Shown here: positions 9,644 to 18,240 of the stretch, piece by piece
Numbering within the stretch: position 1 is the first letter of the stretch
Layout of the letters: each line of letters begins with the position of its first letter
Assembly: GCF_003217215.1 (NCBI RefSeq)
Contig: NZ_QJTD01000001.1
Location: forward strand, 1 to 64,000
Length of the DNA stretch: 64,000 bases
Origin: Winogradskyella epiphytica
GTDB taxonomy: Bacteria > Bacteroidota > Bacteroidia > Flavobacteriales > Flavobacteriaceae
Reading direction: 5' to 3'
The notes under the pieces: generated by a model
Told to the model about the DNA's origin: nothing
Seen by the model: only the letters and a program-made list of their open reading frames with translations
The model's database searches: none
Program-made: the position numbers and the translations under genes

Positions 9644-10999
9644 TTAGTTAGTTGCTGAGTTTAGTCTAGTCACTTCAGTACCCATATAGTCCTGAACTGT
9701 TCTAAATCCGATGTAGCTCCTTGCTGAATCAGCGTATTCGTAATCTCTAGAGCTTACTTGTAAGAAATACGCGACATCTTTCCAAGATCCTCCTCTTACC
9801 ACTTTACGTGAATTATTAGGATCGTTAACATTAGGGTTAATTGATGAAGCATATTCATAAGATGCAGGATCGTAAGAACCATTTACCCATTCCGATACGT
9901 TACCTGCCATGTTGTACAAGTTAAAATCGTTTGGATCATATGCATCTGCCTCTACAGTATATAAAGCTTGATCTGCTGCGTAATCCCCACGTAATGGTTT
10001 AAAGTTTGCCATAAAACAACCCCTATCGTTTTTAGTGTAAGGACCACCCCAAGGATATGTTGCACCTTGAAGACCGCCTCGAGCAGCGTATTCCCATTCC
10101 GCCTCAGAAGGTAATCTGTATGCATTCACAGCATGTCTACCTCTTTTCTTTCTATCAGCATTGTGATATAAAGTTCTCCATTGACAGAAGGCTTGAGCTT
10201 GCTTCCAAGACACACCCACTACTGGATAATTTCCATAGGCATCATGCCAAAAGTAATCGTTGTGCATTGGCTCATTATAAGAGTATGCAAAATCTCTAAT
10301 CCAAGCCGTAGTATCTGGATAAACCTCAACTTCTTGTTGTACGATAACCTCAGAACGCTTTAAACCTCTATTTTTAGCTGCCTTTTGGATATCCATATAT
10401 GTATACTGGAATTTAAATTGCTTAACATCCCACGTACGTTGTCCGTTATAAGACTCTTCTAGTGGTAAGTACATACCATCCATAACCTCAGCATATAACT
10501 CATCTGGATAGTCATCCGTGTCGAAAATTAATTTCGCGTCACGATTAATTTTTCTTTGCTCATTACCATAGGTATTCACCATATAAGTTTCATAAGCGTT
10601 TAGGTTTTCTGGATCAGAATCTACATAAGCAAATTCACCAATATCACCATTACCAGGAGTCTTACCTTCTAAATCAGCCATTTCAGCTAATTTTAATCTA
10701 AGAGTAGAATCTCTTACCCAGTTTACAAACTGTCTATATTCACTGTTTGTAATTTCTGTTTCATCCATATAAAATGCACGCACAGTAGCAGTTTTAGTTG
10801 GTGCATCTTGCACTCCAGCTAAATCGTCGTCAGATTTACCCATAATAAAGGCTCCGCCAGGCACTAATGTCATCCCGTAGGGCTTCTCTGGATGCCATTT
10901 TTTACCTTTAACACCTACCAATTGTCCACGGTCTCCAGAATTACAACTGGCTACCAAAACTAGTACTGCGGTTAGTAAAATAAACTTTTTAATATTCAT
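9644..10999 (-). CDS. gldK: Gliding motility / type IX secretion lipoprotein GldK
   Basis: 451 aa with a lipoprotein signal (VLVASC, lipidated Cys19) and an FGE-sulfatase/SUMF1-like domain: PGGAFIMGK, then ETEITNSEYRQFVNW, RLPSEAEWEYAARGG, NMAGNVSEWVNG, VVRGGSWKD and the final GFRTV. In the T9SS this fold is structural; GldK (PorK) makes the outer-membrane-anchored ring with GldN. It is first in the gldKLMN operon. A small inverted repeat CCTTAA-TTATT-TTAAGG sits in its leader at 11022-11038. Confidence 0.95.
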   Translation of the reverse strand: MNIKKFILLTAVLVLVASCNSGDRGQLVGVKGKKWHPEKPYGMTLVPGGAFIMGKSDDDLAGVQDAPTKTATVRAFYMDETEITNSEYRQFVNWVRDSTLRLKLAEMADLEGKTPGNGDIGEFAYVDSDPENLNAYETYMVNTYGNEQRKINRDAKLIFDTDDYPDELYAEVMDGMYLPLEESYNGQRTWDVKQFKFQYTYMDIQKAAKNRGLKRSEVIVQQEVEVYPDTTAWIRDFAYSYNEPMHNDYFWHDAYGNYPVVGVSWKQAQAFCQWRTLYHNADRKKRGRHAVNAYRLPSEAEWEYAARGGLQGATYPWGGPYTKNDRGCFMANFKPLRGDYAADQALYTVEADAYDPNDFNLYNMAGNVSEWVNGSYDPASYEYASSINPNVNDPNNSRKVVRGGSWKDVAYFLQVSSRDYEYADSARSYIGFRTVQDYMGTEVTRLNSATN

Positions 11000-11158
11000 A
11001 GTAACTCGAGGTTAAATTAGTCCTTAATTATTTTAAGGTCGTAAACATATTTATATAATTTCGAATAAACAACTTTTTTCTTATTTTTTTTACACTTCAT
11101 CCTAAAAATAAGCATTTCATCGACTAAAAAAATGTTAAATATCGATTAAACGTCAAAT

Positions 11159-12325
11159 TTAGAAGCTATTCTTCCGATAAGCTTTATACCATCTCTCTGG
11201 TATTTCACCTTGAGTTGCGTGCACGTAATCGGAATGCATGCAAGGTAATAACGTATGCTTTTTTAATTTATTATTAACGTTTGGTAAAAAAGGAATTTCT
11301 ATCCACCATCTACCAGTTTTCAAGCTTTTAAAAAATATAAGTTCATCGTCTTCAACAAGAACATTATATTTCTGATAATAGTTTTCATCATGAAAGTCAT
11401 CATCTTTCACTCGACAATTAACCCCTTCAATAAAATACCATATCATTTGAGCAATTAACATGGCTGTTGCATTATCATTCTTTGAATTATGATATTCATA
11501 TATTCCAAATGACGACACCTTATTACTTATACCAGCATATCTACTTATAGCACAAATCTCCTTACCCGAGAATCCATTTGGTGAATATTTTTGGTTCACA
11601 CTAACTTCTGAAGCTCGTATAGACTTAAGATCTACTGATACAATATGAGCATCTCTCATCAAAGGCTCAACGTTACTAATTTCTCCTGATATTTCTCCTA
11701 ACCTATAAGCTTCAAAATGAAGTTTTTCGATAAGATCTATTTCTTCTTGAGAGTTAAAATAGGTTTGATACCCAATAGTAGAGTAATTAAATAGATTATA
11801 AGGCTCTTCTATAATAATTTTACCAACATAACTATTATTTTTAATTGGTAGATTAGCATCACCTAAATCAAAATTAGTATCTACACTCACAACATTTACC
11901 ATTGGTAACAGAGAGTCATATGCACGATAATTAGCGTATGTTAAGTCTTGACTTCCTCCTAATATAATAGGTATAATGTTTTGCTCTACTAATACAGAGA
12001 TTGAAGTTCTTAAAGCGAAATAAGTATCCTCCACAGTTTCTCCTGGCTCTATATCTCCAAGATCAGCTAATGTTCTATGCCAATTTCCTGGAAATAATGT
12101 GTACAATGTATTTCTAATAGTGTCAAAGTTTAACCTTTCACCATAGAAATTCACGTCGTTTCTATTTTCCAATACTCCAATGATGGCCATTTGCACACCT
12201 TCCAAATCAGGAATTCCATTTTGACGCGAATGGACTTTAATTTTTTTGCCTAACGCTTGTTCTGCCGTTAGTTCATTATGAGCTAAAACCTTATCTGATA
12301 CAGGAGTAAGGAAATTAAAATTCAT
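11159..12325 (-). CDS. Arginase/formimidoylglutamase-fold protein with degraded metal site
   Basis: 388 aa in the ureohydrolase (arginase, agmatinase, formimidoylglutamase) fold. The places of the manganese-binding motifs can be found but are altered: GGSQ instead of GG(D/N)H, DTNFD instead of DAHxD, and SVDLKSIR instead of SxDxDxxD. At least three of the six usual ligands are replaced, so ureohydrolase activity is doubtful. An in-frame TTG lies just before (12331), directly after the topA stop; ATG 12325 is the more likely start. It is co-transcribed with topA and lies 160 bases ahead of gldK. Database names such as formimidoylglutamase would probably be misleading. Confidence 0.82.
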   Translation of the reverse strand: MNFNFLTPVSDKVLAHNELTAEQALGKKIKVHSRQNGIPDLEGVQMAIIGVLENRNDVNFYGERLNFDTIRNTLYTLFPGNWHRTLADLGDIEPGETVEDTYFALRTSISVLVEQNIIPIILGGSQDLTYANYRAYDSLLPMVNVVSVDTNFDLGDANLPIKNNSYVGKIIIEEPYNLFNYSTIGYQTYFNSQEEIDLIEKLHFEAYRLGEISGEISNVEPLMRDAHIVSVDLKSIRASEVSVNQKYSPNGFSGKEICAISRYAGISNKVSSFGIYEYHNSKNDNATAMLIAQMIWYFIEGVNCRVKDDDFHDENYYQKYNVLVEDDELIFFKSLKTGRWWIEIPFLPNVNNKLKKHTLLPCMHSDYVHATQGEIPERWYKAYRKNSF

Positions 12326-12331
12326 ACTCAA

Positions 12332-14890
12332 TTACTTCTTTTTGGTCGTTGTTTTCTTTTTCACAGCAGTTTTCTTGGTTGCTGTTTTCTTAGTAGCGGA
12401 TTTTGTCGCCGTCTTCTTTTTTGTGGCCTTCTTCTTAGGCGCATTCTTTTCTAAAATTTCCTTCGCATCTTCTAAGGTCATTTCAGTCACATCTACCGTT
12501 TTCGCTAACTCTACTTTCTGCTTGCCTTTGATGATATTGTGTCTTCCCCATCTTGCCTTCTCTACTCGAATACCTTCATCTTCCCAATTGTGAATAACCT
12601 TATCTATTTCTTTTTGAATCTTTTCTTCAATAAGCGTAATAATATCTTCTTCTGATAAGTTATCCCAATCGTACTTCTTGTTCACATTAATGAACATACC
12701 GTTCCATTTGATAAATGGTCCAAATCGCCCCTTTCCTTTTGTAACTTCTAAATCCTTATACATATATATAGGAGCGTCAGCTTTTTCTTTCTCCTTAATG
12801 TATATAACTGCTTCATCATATTCTACACTTAAAGGGTCAACACCTTTTGGAAGCGAAACAAATTTGTCACCATACCTTACATAAGGTCCAAAACGTCCAT
12901 TATTCACTTCAACTTCTTCCTCATTATAATGTCCTAATGCTTTTGGAAGTTTGAACAAATCCATGGCTTCCTCAAAAGTAATTGAATTTAACTGTTGATC
13001 TGGAGATAAACTTGCAAATTTAGGTTTGTCTTCATCGTCCACTGTTCCAACTTGAACCATTGGTCCAAATTTCCCTAATCGCACGCTCACCTGACGTCCC
13101 GATTTTGGATCTACACCTAATATACGCTCACCTGATTCGCGCTCTGCGTTCTCTTGAACATCTTCAACCTGCGGATGAAAACCTTTATAAAAGTCTTTCA
13201 TCATTACACGCCAATCTTCTTTACCTTCTGCTATATCATCAAAACGATCTTCAACTTTCGCTGTAAAATTATAGTCCAAAATACTTCCAAAGTGATTCAC
13301 TAAGAAATCAGTTACAATAATTCCAATATCTGTAGGGACTAATTTCCCCTTGTTTGAACCCACTTTTTCAGAAAGCGTTTTGTCTTTTATTTCTTGTCCT
13401 TCAAAAACTAATTGCTTGTACGCTCTTTCGTCTCCTTCATTAGTTCCTTTTTCAATATAATTTCTATTTTGAATCGTAGAAATTGTTGGCGCATAAGTCG
13501 ATGGACGACCAATTCCTAATTCTTCTAGCTGTTTAACTAAAGATGCTTCGGTAAATCTTGCAGGTGGTCTTGCGAAACGCTGTGTTGCCGTGATGTATTT
13601 ATTCTGAAGTTCTTCACCAATTTTTAAATCTGGTAAAATCCCTTCTTGTTCTGTATCTTCATCATCCGTGCCTTCTAAATAAACTTTTAGAAACCCTTCA
13701 AAAGTTATAATCTCACCATTAGCTGTAAATTGTTCACTAACTGGTTTGCTAGAATTAATTTCCACCTTAAGATTGGTACGTTCTAATTTAGCATCACTCA
13801 TTTGTGACGCAATCGCACGTTTCCAAATTAAGTCATATAAACGCACTTGATCACGCTCGACGCTTACAGTATGATTTGAAAAATCTGTTGGACGTATCGC
13901 TTCGTGAGCTTCTTGTGCACCTTTAGTCTTACCTTTATAGTTACGAGGTTTACTATATTCAGCTCCATAGGCCGAAACAATTTCGTTCTCTGCTCCTTTT
14001 TTAGCTTCATCAGATAGATTTACACTATCTGTTCTCATATATGTTATAAGACCTGCTTCATATAAACGCTGAGCATTACTCATTGTTCTACTCACAGAGT
14101 AACCTAATTTACGCGCCGCTTCTTGCTGAAGAGTTGACGTGGTAAATGGTGCTGCTGGAGATTTTTTTGCCGGCTTCTTTTGTAAGTCTGAAACATTATA
14201 GGTTGCTCCTATATTATTCTTTAAAAATTGTAGAGCTTCCTCTTCCGAATCAAAATTCTTTGGCAATTTAGCTTTGAATGAACGACCATCATATGTAGTA
14301 AATTCTGCATCTACTCTATAAGACGCCGTAGAGTTAAACTCTTGAATTTCTCTTTCACGTTCTACAATTAAACGAACCGAAACAGACTGTACTCTACCTG
14401 CAGATAATCCGCCCTTAACTTTTCTCCATAAAACCGGAGACAATTCGTATCCTACAATACGATCTAAAACACGTCTGGCCTGCTGCGCATCCACCAAGTT
14501 ATAATCAATACTTCTTGGATTAGCAATAGCCTTTTGTATAGCGCTCTTTGTAATCTCGTGGAAAACAATACGCTTTGTTTTTTCTTTATCTAATTTTAAA
14601 GTTTCAGCTAAGTGCCATGCTATGGCCTCACCCTCGCGATCTTCATCACTCGCTAACCAAACAACATCTGCTTTCTTTGCTAATTCCTTTAATTTCTTTA
14701 CGACATCCTTCTTGTCTTTTGAAACCTGATACTTAGGCATAAAGTCGCCTTCAACATCCACGCCCAACTCTTTGGATGGTAGATCTGCAATATGCCCAAA
14801 ACTGGACGCTACTTTATAATCTTTTCCTAAAAATTTCTCAATGGTTTTAGCCTTAGCAGGTGACTCAACAATAACTAGATTCTTTGACAT
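12332..14890 (-). CDS. topA: DNA topoisomerase I
   Basis: 852 aa, type IA topoisomerase that relaxes negative supercoils. N-terminal Toprim domain (LVIVESPAKAKTIEKFLG; acidic DEDREGEAIAWHLAE), the active-site Tyr in GLITYMRTDS, and C-terminal topoisomerase C repeats (GRFGPYVRYGDKFVSLPKG, GRFGPFIKWNGMFINV) without zinc-finger cysteines. The last 35 residues are a Lys/Thr/Ala histone-H1-like tail that probably binds DNA non-specifically. Confidence 0.97.
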   Translation of the reverse strand: MSKNLVIVESPAKAKTIEKFLGKDYKVASSFGHIADLPSKELGVDVEGDFMPKYQVSKDKKDVVKKLKELAKKADVVWLASDEDREGEAIAWHLAETLKLDKEKTKRIVFHEITKSAIQKAIANPRSIDYNLVDAQQARRVLDRIVGYELSPVLWRKVKGGLSAGRVQSVSVRLIVEREREIQEFNSTASYRVDAEFTTYDGRSFKAKLPKNFDSEEEALQFLKNNIGATYNVSDLQKKPAKKSPAAPFTTSTLQQEAARKLGYSVSRTMSNAQRLYEAGLITYMRTDSVNLSDEAKKGAENEIVSAYGAEYSKPRNYKGKTKGAQEAHEAIRPTDFSNHTVSVERDQVRLYDLIWKRAIASQMSDAKLERTNLKVEINSSKPVSEQFTANGEIITFEGFLKVYLEGTDDEDTEQEGILPDLKIGEELQNKYITATQRFARPPARFTEASLVKQLEELGIGRPSTYAPTISTIQNRNYIEKGTNEGDERAYKQLVFEGQEIKDKTLSEKVGSNKGKLVPTDIGIIVTDFLVNHFGSILDYNFTAKVEDRFDDIAEGKEDWRVMMKDFYKGFHPQVEDVQENAERESGERILGVDPKSGRQVSVRLGKFGPMVQVGTVDDEDKPKFASLSPDQQLNSITFEEAMDLFKLPKALGHYNEEEVEVNNGRFGPYVRYGDKFVSLPKGVDPLSVEYDEAVIYIKEKEKADAPIYMYKDLEVTKGKGRFGPFIKWNGMFINVNKKYDWDNLSEEDIITLIEEKIQKEIDKVIHNWEDEGIRVEKARWGRHNIIKGKQKVELAKTVDVTEMTLEDAKEILEKNAPKKKATKKKTATKSATKKTATKKTAVKKKTTTKKK

Positions 14891-14909
14891 TCTTCATTTT
14901 TTGTGTTTA

Positions 14910-14936
14910 CAAATGTATATGAAAATAAAGTTACAA
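14910..14936 (-). promoter_or_regulatory. Probable topA promoter
   Basis: Minus-strand TACATTTG (14917-14910) fits the TAnnTTTG element. A TTG (14936-14934) lies 16 bases upstream, slightly closer than the usual 17-23. The topA ATG is 20 bases downstream of the -7 element. Confidence 0.5.
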
Positions 14937-14995
14937 TCCTAATTTCGTCGCAAATAGCAAACGTTTTAACCCCAAATTAAATCAGAATCAAATAG

Positions 14996-15024
14996 CAAAA
15001 GCCTCACACTTGGCAAGGCTTTAA
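14996..15024 (-). terminator. Terminator of the 147-aa lipoprotein gene
   Basis: Stem AAAGCCT (14998-15004) / AGGCTTT (15016-15022) with T-rich sequence on the minus-strand side, about 25 bases past the stop of the upstream gene. Confidence 0.6.
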
Positions 15025-15046
15025 ACTGAAAAAAAATAATTTTCAT

Positions 15047-15481
15047 TTAATAGGAATACAATATTGATTCATTAAATCCTTCAATATTTAAGACCACTTC
15101 ATTTACACCTGGCAACCTCAACGATTTTACATCAAAAGATACGGTCTTAGAAAATACTACTTGACAAGCTTGATTTGTTATTACAGATAATTTCAAAAAG
15201 CGTTGATGTGGTATAGACTCTCCAATATTTTCAGAATCGACTAGTGTCATTTCCCAATTACTTGTATCACAACCACTAGCGTCAATGATTATTTTTAAAC
15301 AATCACCTATAAAATAATAATCGTTTAAAGTATAGTCATCCGACTCAATAGTATTATAAACTTCATTATCCACTATAACACTTAAATCGCAAGAAGCTAC
15401 ATAAACATCATCCTCTTCACATTGTGTATTTAATAGAGTAAAAGAAAGAAGAATTAATCCTAATAGTTTAATCGATTTCAT
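15047..15481 (-). CDS. Hypothetical cell-envelope protein, probable lipoprotein
   Basis: 144 aa from MKSIK (an ATG three codons upstream at 15490 is also possible). A hydrophobic signal is followed by LLNTQCEEDD, which looks like the Cys-Glu-rich start of many flavobacterial lipoproteins, although Gln at -1 is a poor lipobox match. The mature part is small and probably beta-rich, with further cysteines (SCDL, GDCLKI, ASGCD, NQACQ) that could pair. I recognise no functional domain. It has its own terminator and is divergent from miaB. Confidence 0.75.
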   Translation of the reverse strand: MKSIKLLGLILLSFTLLNTQCEEDDVYVASCDLSVIVDNEVYNTIESDDYTLNDYYFIGDCLKIIIDASGCDTSNWEMTLVDSENIGESIPHQRFLKLSVITNQACQVVFSKTVSFDVKSLRLPGVNEVVLNIEGFNESILYSY

Positions 15482-15490
15482 AATATGCAT

Positions 15491-15795
15491 TTATATATAG
15501 ATGTTGAATAGCAAAAAAGGTTGCTTTTAAAAGTAATAAAGTATAAAATTACTTCTTATCATTTGAATCAAATTTACAGTCTTATAAGAATTCATTAAAA
15601 CACATATCTATCAAGGTATAGCAATTCCACAATGGTTATCAAACGTCATTCGATTAAATAATAGACACACCTATTCATGTTGAATAATTAAAACTTCCTT
15701 TTTTTTTACACCAAGCTTTTTACATATTGAAGAACCTCAGATTTCCAACAAGCTTAAATATTAAAACACAACCTTAACTAAAATATAACTGCCAC
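15491..15795. other. Divergent intergenic region before miaB
   Basis: About 300 bases, AT-rich, with no ORF that looks real. It must hold the promoter of the minus-strand lipoprotein gene, but no exact TAnnTTTG element for that direction is evident. An AAGCTT pair about 40 bases apart (near 15713 and 15750) is the only repeat noticed and is probably chance. Confidence 0.5.
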
Positions 15796-15829
15796 TTTGT
15801 CACAGTCAATAAAAATAATATTACCTTTG
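15796..15829 (+). promoter_or_regulatory. Promoter of the miaB operon
   Basis: TTTG (15796-15799), 22 bases, TACCTTTG (15822-15829). A good Bacteroidota promoter. Expected transcription start near 15834 excludes the longer in-frame start at 15797 and fixes the miaB start at 15866. Confidence 0.75.
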
Positions 15830-15865
15830 CAAGCTCAATACGATTTAAGGTATACAAGACAGCTG

Positions 15866-17311
15866 ATGGAAAAAATTATAGACGAAACAAAACAAGGAGA
15901 AACTTTAGTTCTCGACAACAAAGAAGGCAACCAACGTAAACTATTTATAGAAAGTTATGGCTGTGCTATGAATTTTAGCGACAGTGAAATTGTAGCCTCC
16001 ATATTATCTAATCAAGGTTATAATACTACAAAAGTATTGGAAGAAGCCGACCTTGTTTTGGTAAATACATGTTCTATTAGAGATAAAGCAGAGCAAACCG
16101 TTAGAAAGCGCTTACAAGAGTATAACGCGGTAAAACGAATTAACCCAAAAATGAAAGTGGGTGTTTTAGGCTGTATGGCAGAACGACTTAAAACTAAATT
16201 CTTAGAGGAAGAGAAGATTGTAGATTTAGTGGTTGGCCCAGATGCTTATAAAGATTTACCAAACTTATTAGCGGAAGTTGATGAAGGTAGAGATGCTATT
16301 AACGTTATACTTTCTAAAGAAGAAACTTATGGCGATATTTCGCCCGTAAGATTAAACAGCAATGGTGTTACAGCTTTTGTATCTATTACAAGAGGTTGTG
16401 ATAATATGTGTACGTTCTGTGTTGTTCCATTTACACGAGGAAGAGAGCGTAGCAGGGATCCACAAAGTATAGTTGAAGAAGTAAACGATTTATGGTCTAA
16501 AGGATTTAAAGAAATTACGCTTTTAGGTCAAAACGTCGATAGCTACCTTTGGTATGGCGGAGGCTTAAAGAAAGATTTTGATAAAGCTTCAGACTTACAA
16601 AAGGCAACTGCAGTCAATTTCGCTAACCTTTTAGAGTTATGTGCTAAAGCACAACCTAAAATGCGTATTCGTTTTTCTACTTCTAATCCACAAGATTTTA
16701 CTATAGATGTTATAGAAACCATGGCGAAATACAATAATATTTGTAAGCACATCCACTTACCTGTGCAAAGTGGAAGCGATCGTATTTTAAAAGAAATGAA
16801 TCGTTTACATACAAGAGAAGAATATTTTTCAATCATTGATAATATTCGTCGTTTAATACCTGAATGCTCTATTAGTCAAGATTTAATTGCAGGTTTCCCA
16901 ACTGAAACCGAACAAGACCATCAAGACACGCTTAGCTTAATGGAATATGTTAAGTACAATTTCGGATATATGTTCACCTATTCTGAACGCCCTGGCACAT
17001 TAGCTGGTCGTAAAATGGAAGACGATGTTCCTGAGGAAACCAAGAAACGTCGATTAAACGATATTGTTCAACTACAACGTAAACATAGCGAAATAAGAAC
17101 ACGTCAGCATCTCAACAAAACCGTTGAAATACTGATAGAAAAAGAATCAAAAAAATCGGATTTAGAGTGGTCGGGAAGAACTTCAGATAATACTGTTGCT
17201 GTATTCCCGAAAGAACACTATAAAGTTGGAGATTTTGTTAATGTCCATATAACAGATTGTACAAGCGCAACACTCATCGGAAAAGCTGTTGGCTATTCTG
17301 AAAACAATTAA
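15866..17311 (+). CDS. miaB: tRNA-2-methylthio-N6-dimethylallyladenosine synthase MiaB
   Basis: 481 aa from MEKIIDETK; the open frame runs 23 codons further upstream but into the promoter. MiaB is a radical-SAM methylthiotransferase that modifies i6A37 in tRNAs reading UNN codons. Seen: the UPF0004 domain with its three cluster cysteines (SYGCAMN, NTCSIRDKA, LGCMAERLK), the radical SAM motif CDNMCTFC with TRGRERSR, and a C-terminal TRAM domain (about 415-480). First gene of a six-gene operon to secG. Confidence 0.97.
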   Translation: MEKIIDETKQGETLVLDNKEGNQRKLFIESYGCAMNFSDSEIVASILSNQGYNTTKVLEEADLVLVNTCSIRDKAEQTVRKRLQEYNAVKRINPKMKVGVLGCMAERLKTKFLEEEKIVDLVVGPDAYKDLPNLLAEVDEGRDAINVILSKEETYGDISPVRLNSNGVTAFVSITRGCDNMCTFCVVPFTRGRERSRDPQSIVEEVNDLWSKGFKEITLLGQNVDSYLWYGGGLKKDFDKASDLQKATAVNFANLLELCAKAQPKMRIRFSTSNPQDFTIDVIETMAKYNNICKHIHLPVQSGSDRILKEMNRLHTREEYFSIIDNIRRLIPECSISQDLIAGFPTETEQDHQDTLSLMEYVKYNFGYMFTYSERPGTLAGRKMEDDVPEETKKRRLNDIVQLQRKHSEIRTRQHLNKTVEILIEKESKKSDLEWSGRTSDNTVAVFPKEHYKVGDFVNVHITDCTSATLIGKAVGYSENN

Positions 17312-17323
17312 TTGAATTAAATT

Positions 17324-18238
17324 ATGAAGAAAATCATATACCTTTTATTTTCACTTGCGTTAGTTACATCTTGTGACAACGAGCCCCTAGACCCTGACTT
17401 AATGAATGGTGGAGGTGCTAGTGAAAATCCTGATTTAGGATTATATATGTACGAATTAGATACGAAAATTAATTTTTCTTTTTTCGGAACCCCTTTTGAG
17501 ACGGTTACAAATTCAGATTTAATGATTACAAATAATAAATTTGTTTCAAGCTCAAATGCCGTATCTACAAACGGAAGTCCATTTATAACTGAGAATCAAA
17601 CTTTAACTCGTAATAGCTCTGGTAAAATTACAAGTGATGTTTCTGTAAACGCATCAGGTACAACAACCAACGAAACCTTAATTACATATACTAATGGAAG
17701 GATTTCTCAAATTAGTTACAATTACTATGGAGATGACGAGGACGATTTCATCTATAATTTTGCCTATGAAGGAAACACCATAACAAGAACTGAACAAGGC
17801 TCTACAATTTCTACAATATTTACTACAGATGGTTCTAACCGTATTATTAAAAAGGAATCTTTTGATGATGGAAACTTAATACTTAAGGAAACTATAGCCT
17901 ACAACGCAATTGGGAATATAACTAGTAGTACTACAACTGGCGAAACAAACAACAATGTAATCTATCAATTTGACAATCAAACAAATCCACTAAAGGTGGT
18001 TTATGAGGATAATTACCTTCTTCGCTTTTTAGCGGATGATTACTCAGATGAGATCGGTACACTTATCGCTCAGTTCTTATCTACAAACAATTGGACAAGT
18101 GCCACATTTAATGGTGATGCCTTTAATTTCGATTTAGAATACAATTCAGCTGGAAGAATACAATCTCGAAAAATTGCCTATAATTTAGGTCCAGAATTAT
18201 CTTTTGAATTTAATGAAAGGTTTAACTACATCAATTAA
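17324..18238 (+). CDS. Hypothetical lipoprotein, YD-repeat-like
   Basis: 304 aa with a good lipoprotein signal (LALVTSC, Cys17). The mature protein is Asn/Thr/Ser-rich with short beta-strand repeats of the kind ITYTNGRISQISYNYYGD and EYNSAGRIQSRKIAYN, similar to Rhs/YD-type strands but not a full Rhs core. Probably surface or periplasmic; no function assigned. It sits 12 bases after miaB and 2 bases before the sigma-54 activator gene. Confidence 0.8.
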   Translation: MKKIIYLLFSLALVTSCDNEPLDPDLMNGGGASENPDLGLYMYELDTKINFSFFGTPFETVTNSDLMITNNKFVSSSNAVSTNGSPFITENQTLTRNSSGKITSDVSVNASGTTTNETLITYTNGRISQISYNYYGDDEDDFIYNFAYEGNTITRTEQGSTISTIFTTDGSNRIIKKESFDDGNLILKETIAYNAIGNITSSTTTGETNNNVIYQFDNQTNPLKVVYEDNYLLRFLADDYSDEIGTLIAQFLSTNNWTSATFNGDAFNFDLEYNSAGRIQSRKIAYNLGPELSFEFNERFNYIN

Positions 18239-18240
18239 TT

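Noticed and set aside
12342-12593. 83-aa hydrophobic plus-strand ORF
   Set aside because: Antisense of the Lys-rich TopA tail; apparent membrane helix is an artefact of AAA/AAG codons read backwards.
14941-14954. CAAA upstream of topA as -33 box
   Set aside because: Spacing of about 33 bases to the -7 element is far outside the 17-23 range.
15713-15755. AAGCTT pair before miaB as an operator
   Set aside because: A six-base match in AT-rich DNA about 40 bases apart is expected by chance, and no other support exists.
15797-15865. 23-codon N-terminal extension of miaB
   Set aside because: It lies within a good promoter (TTTG-N22-TACCTTTG) and starts with TTG; the ATG at 15866 is better.
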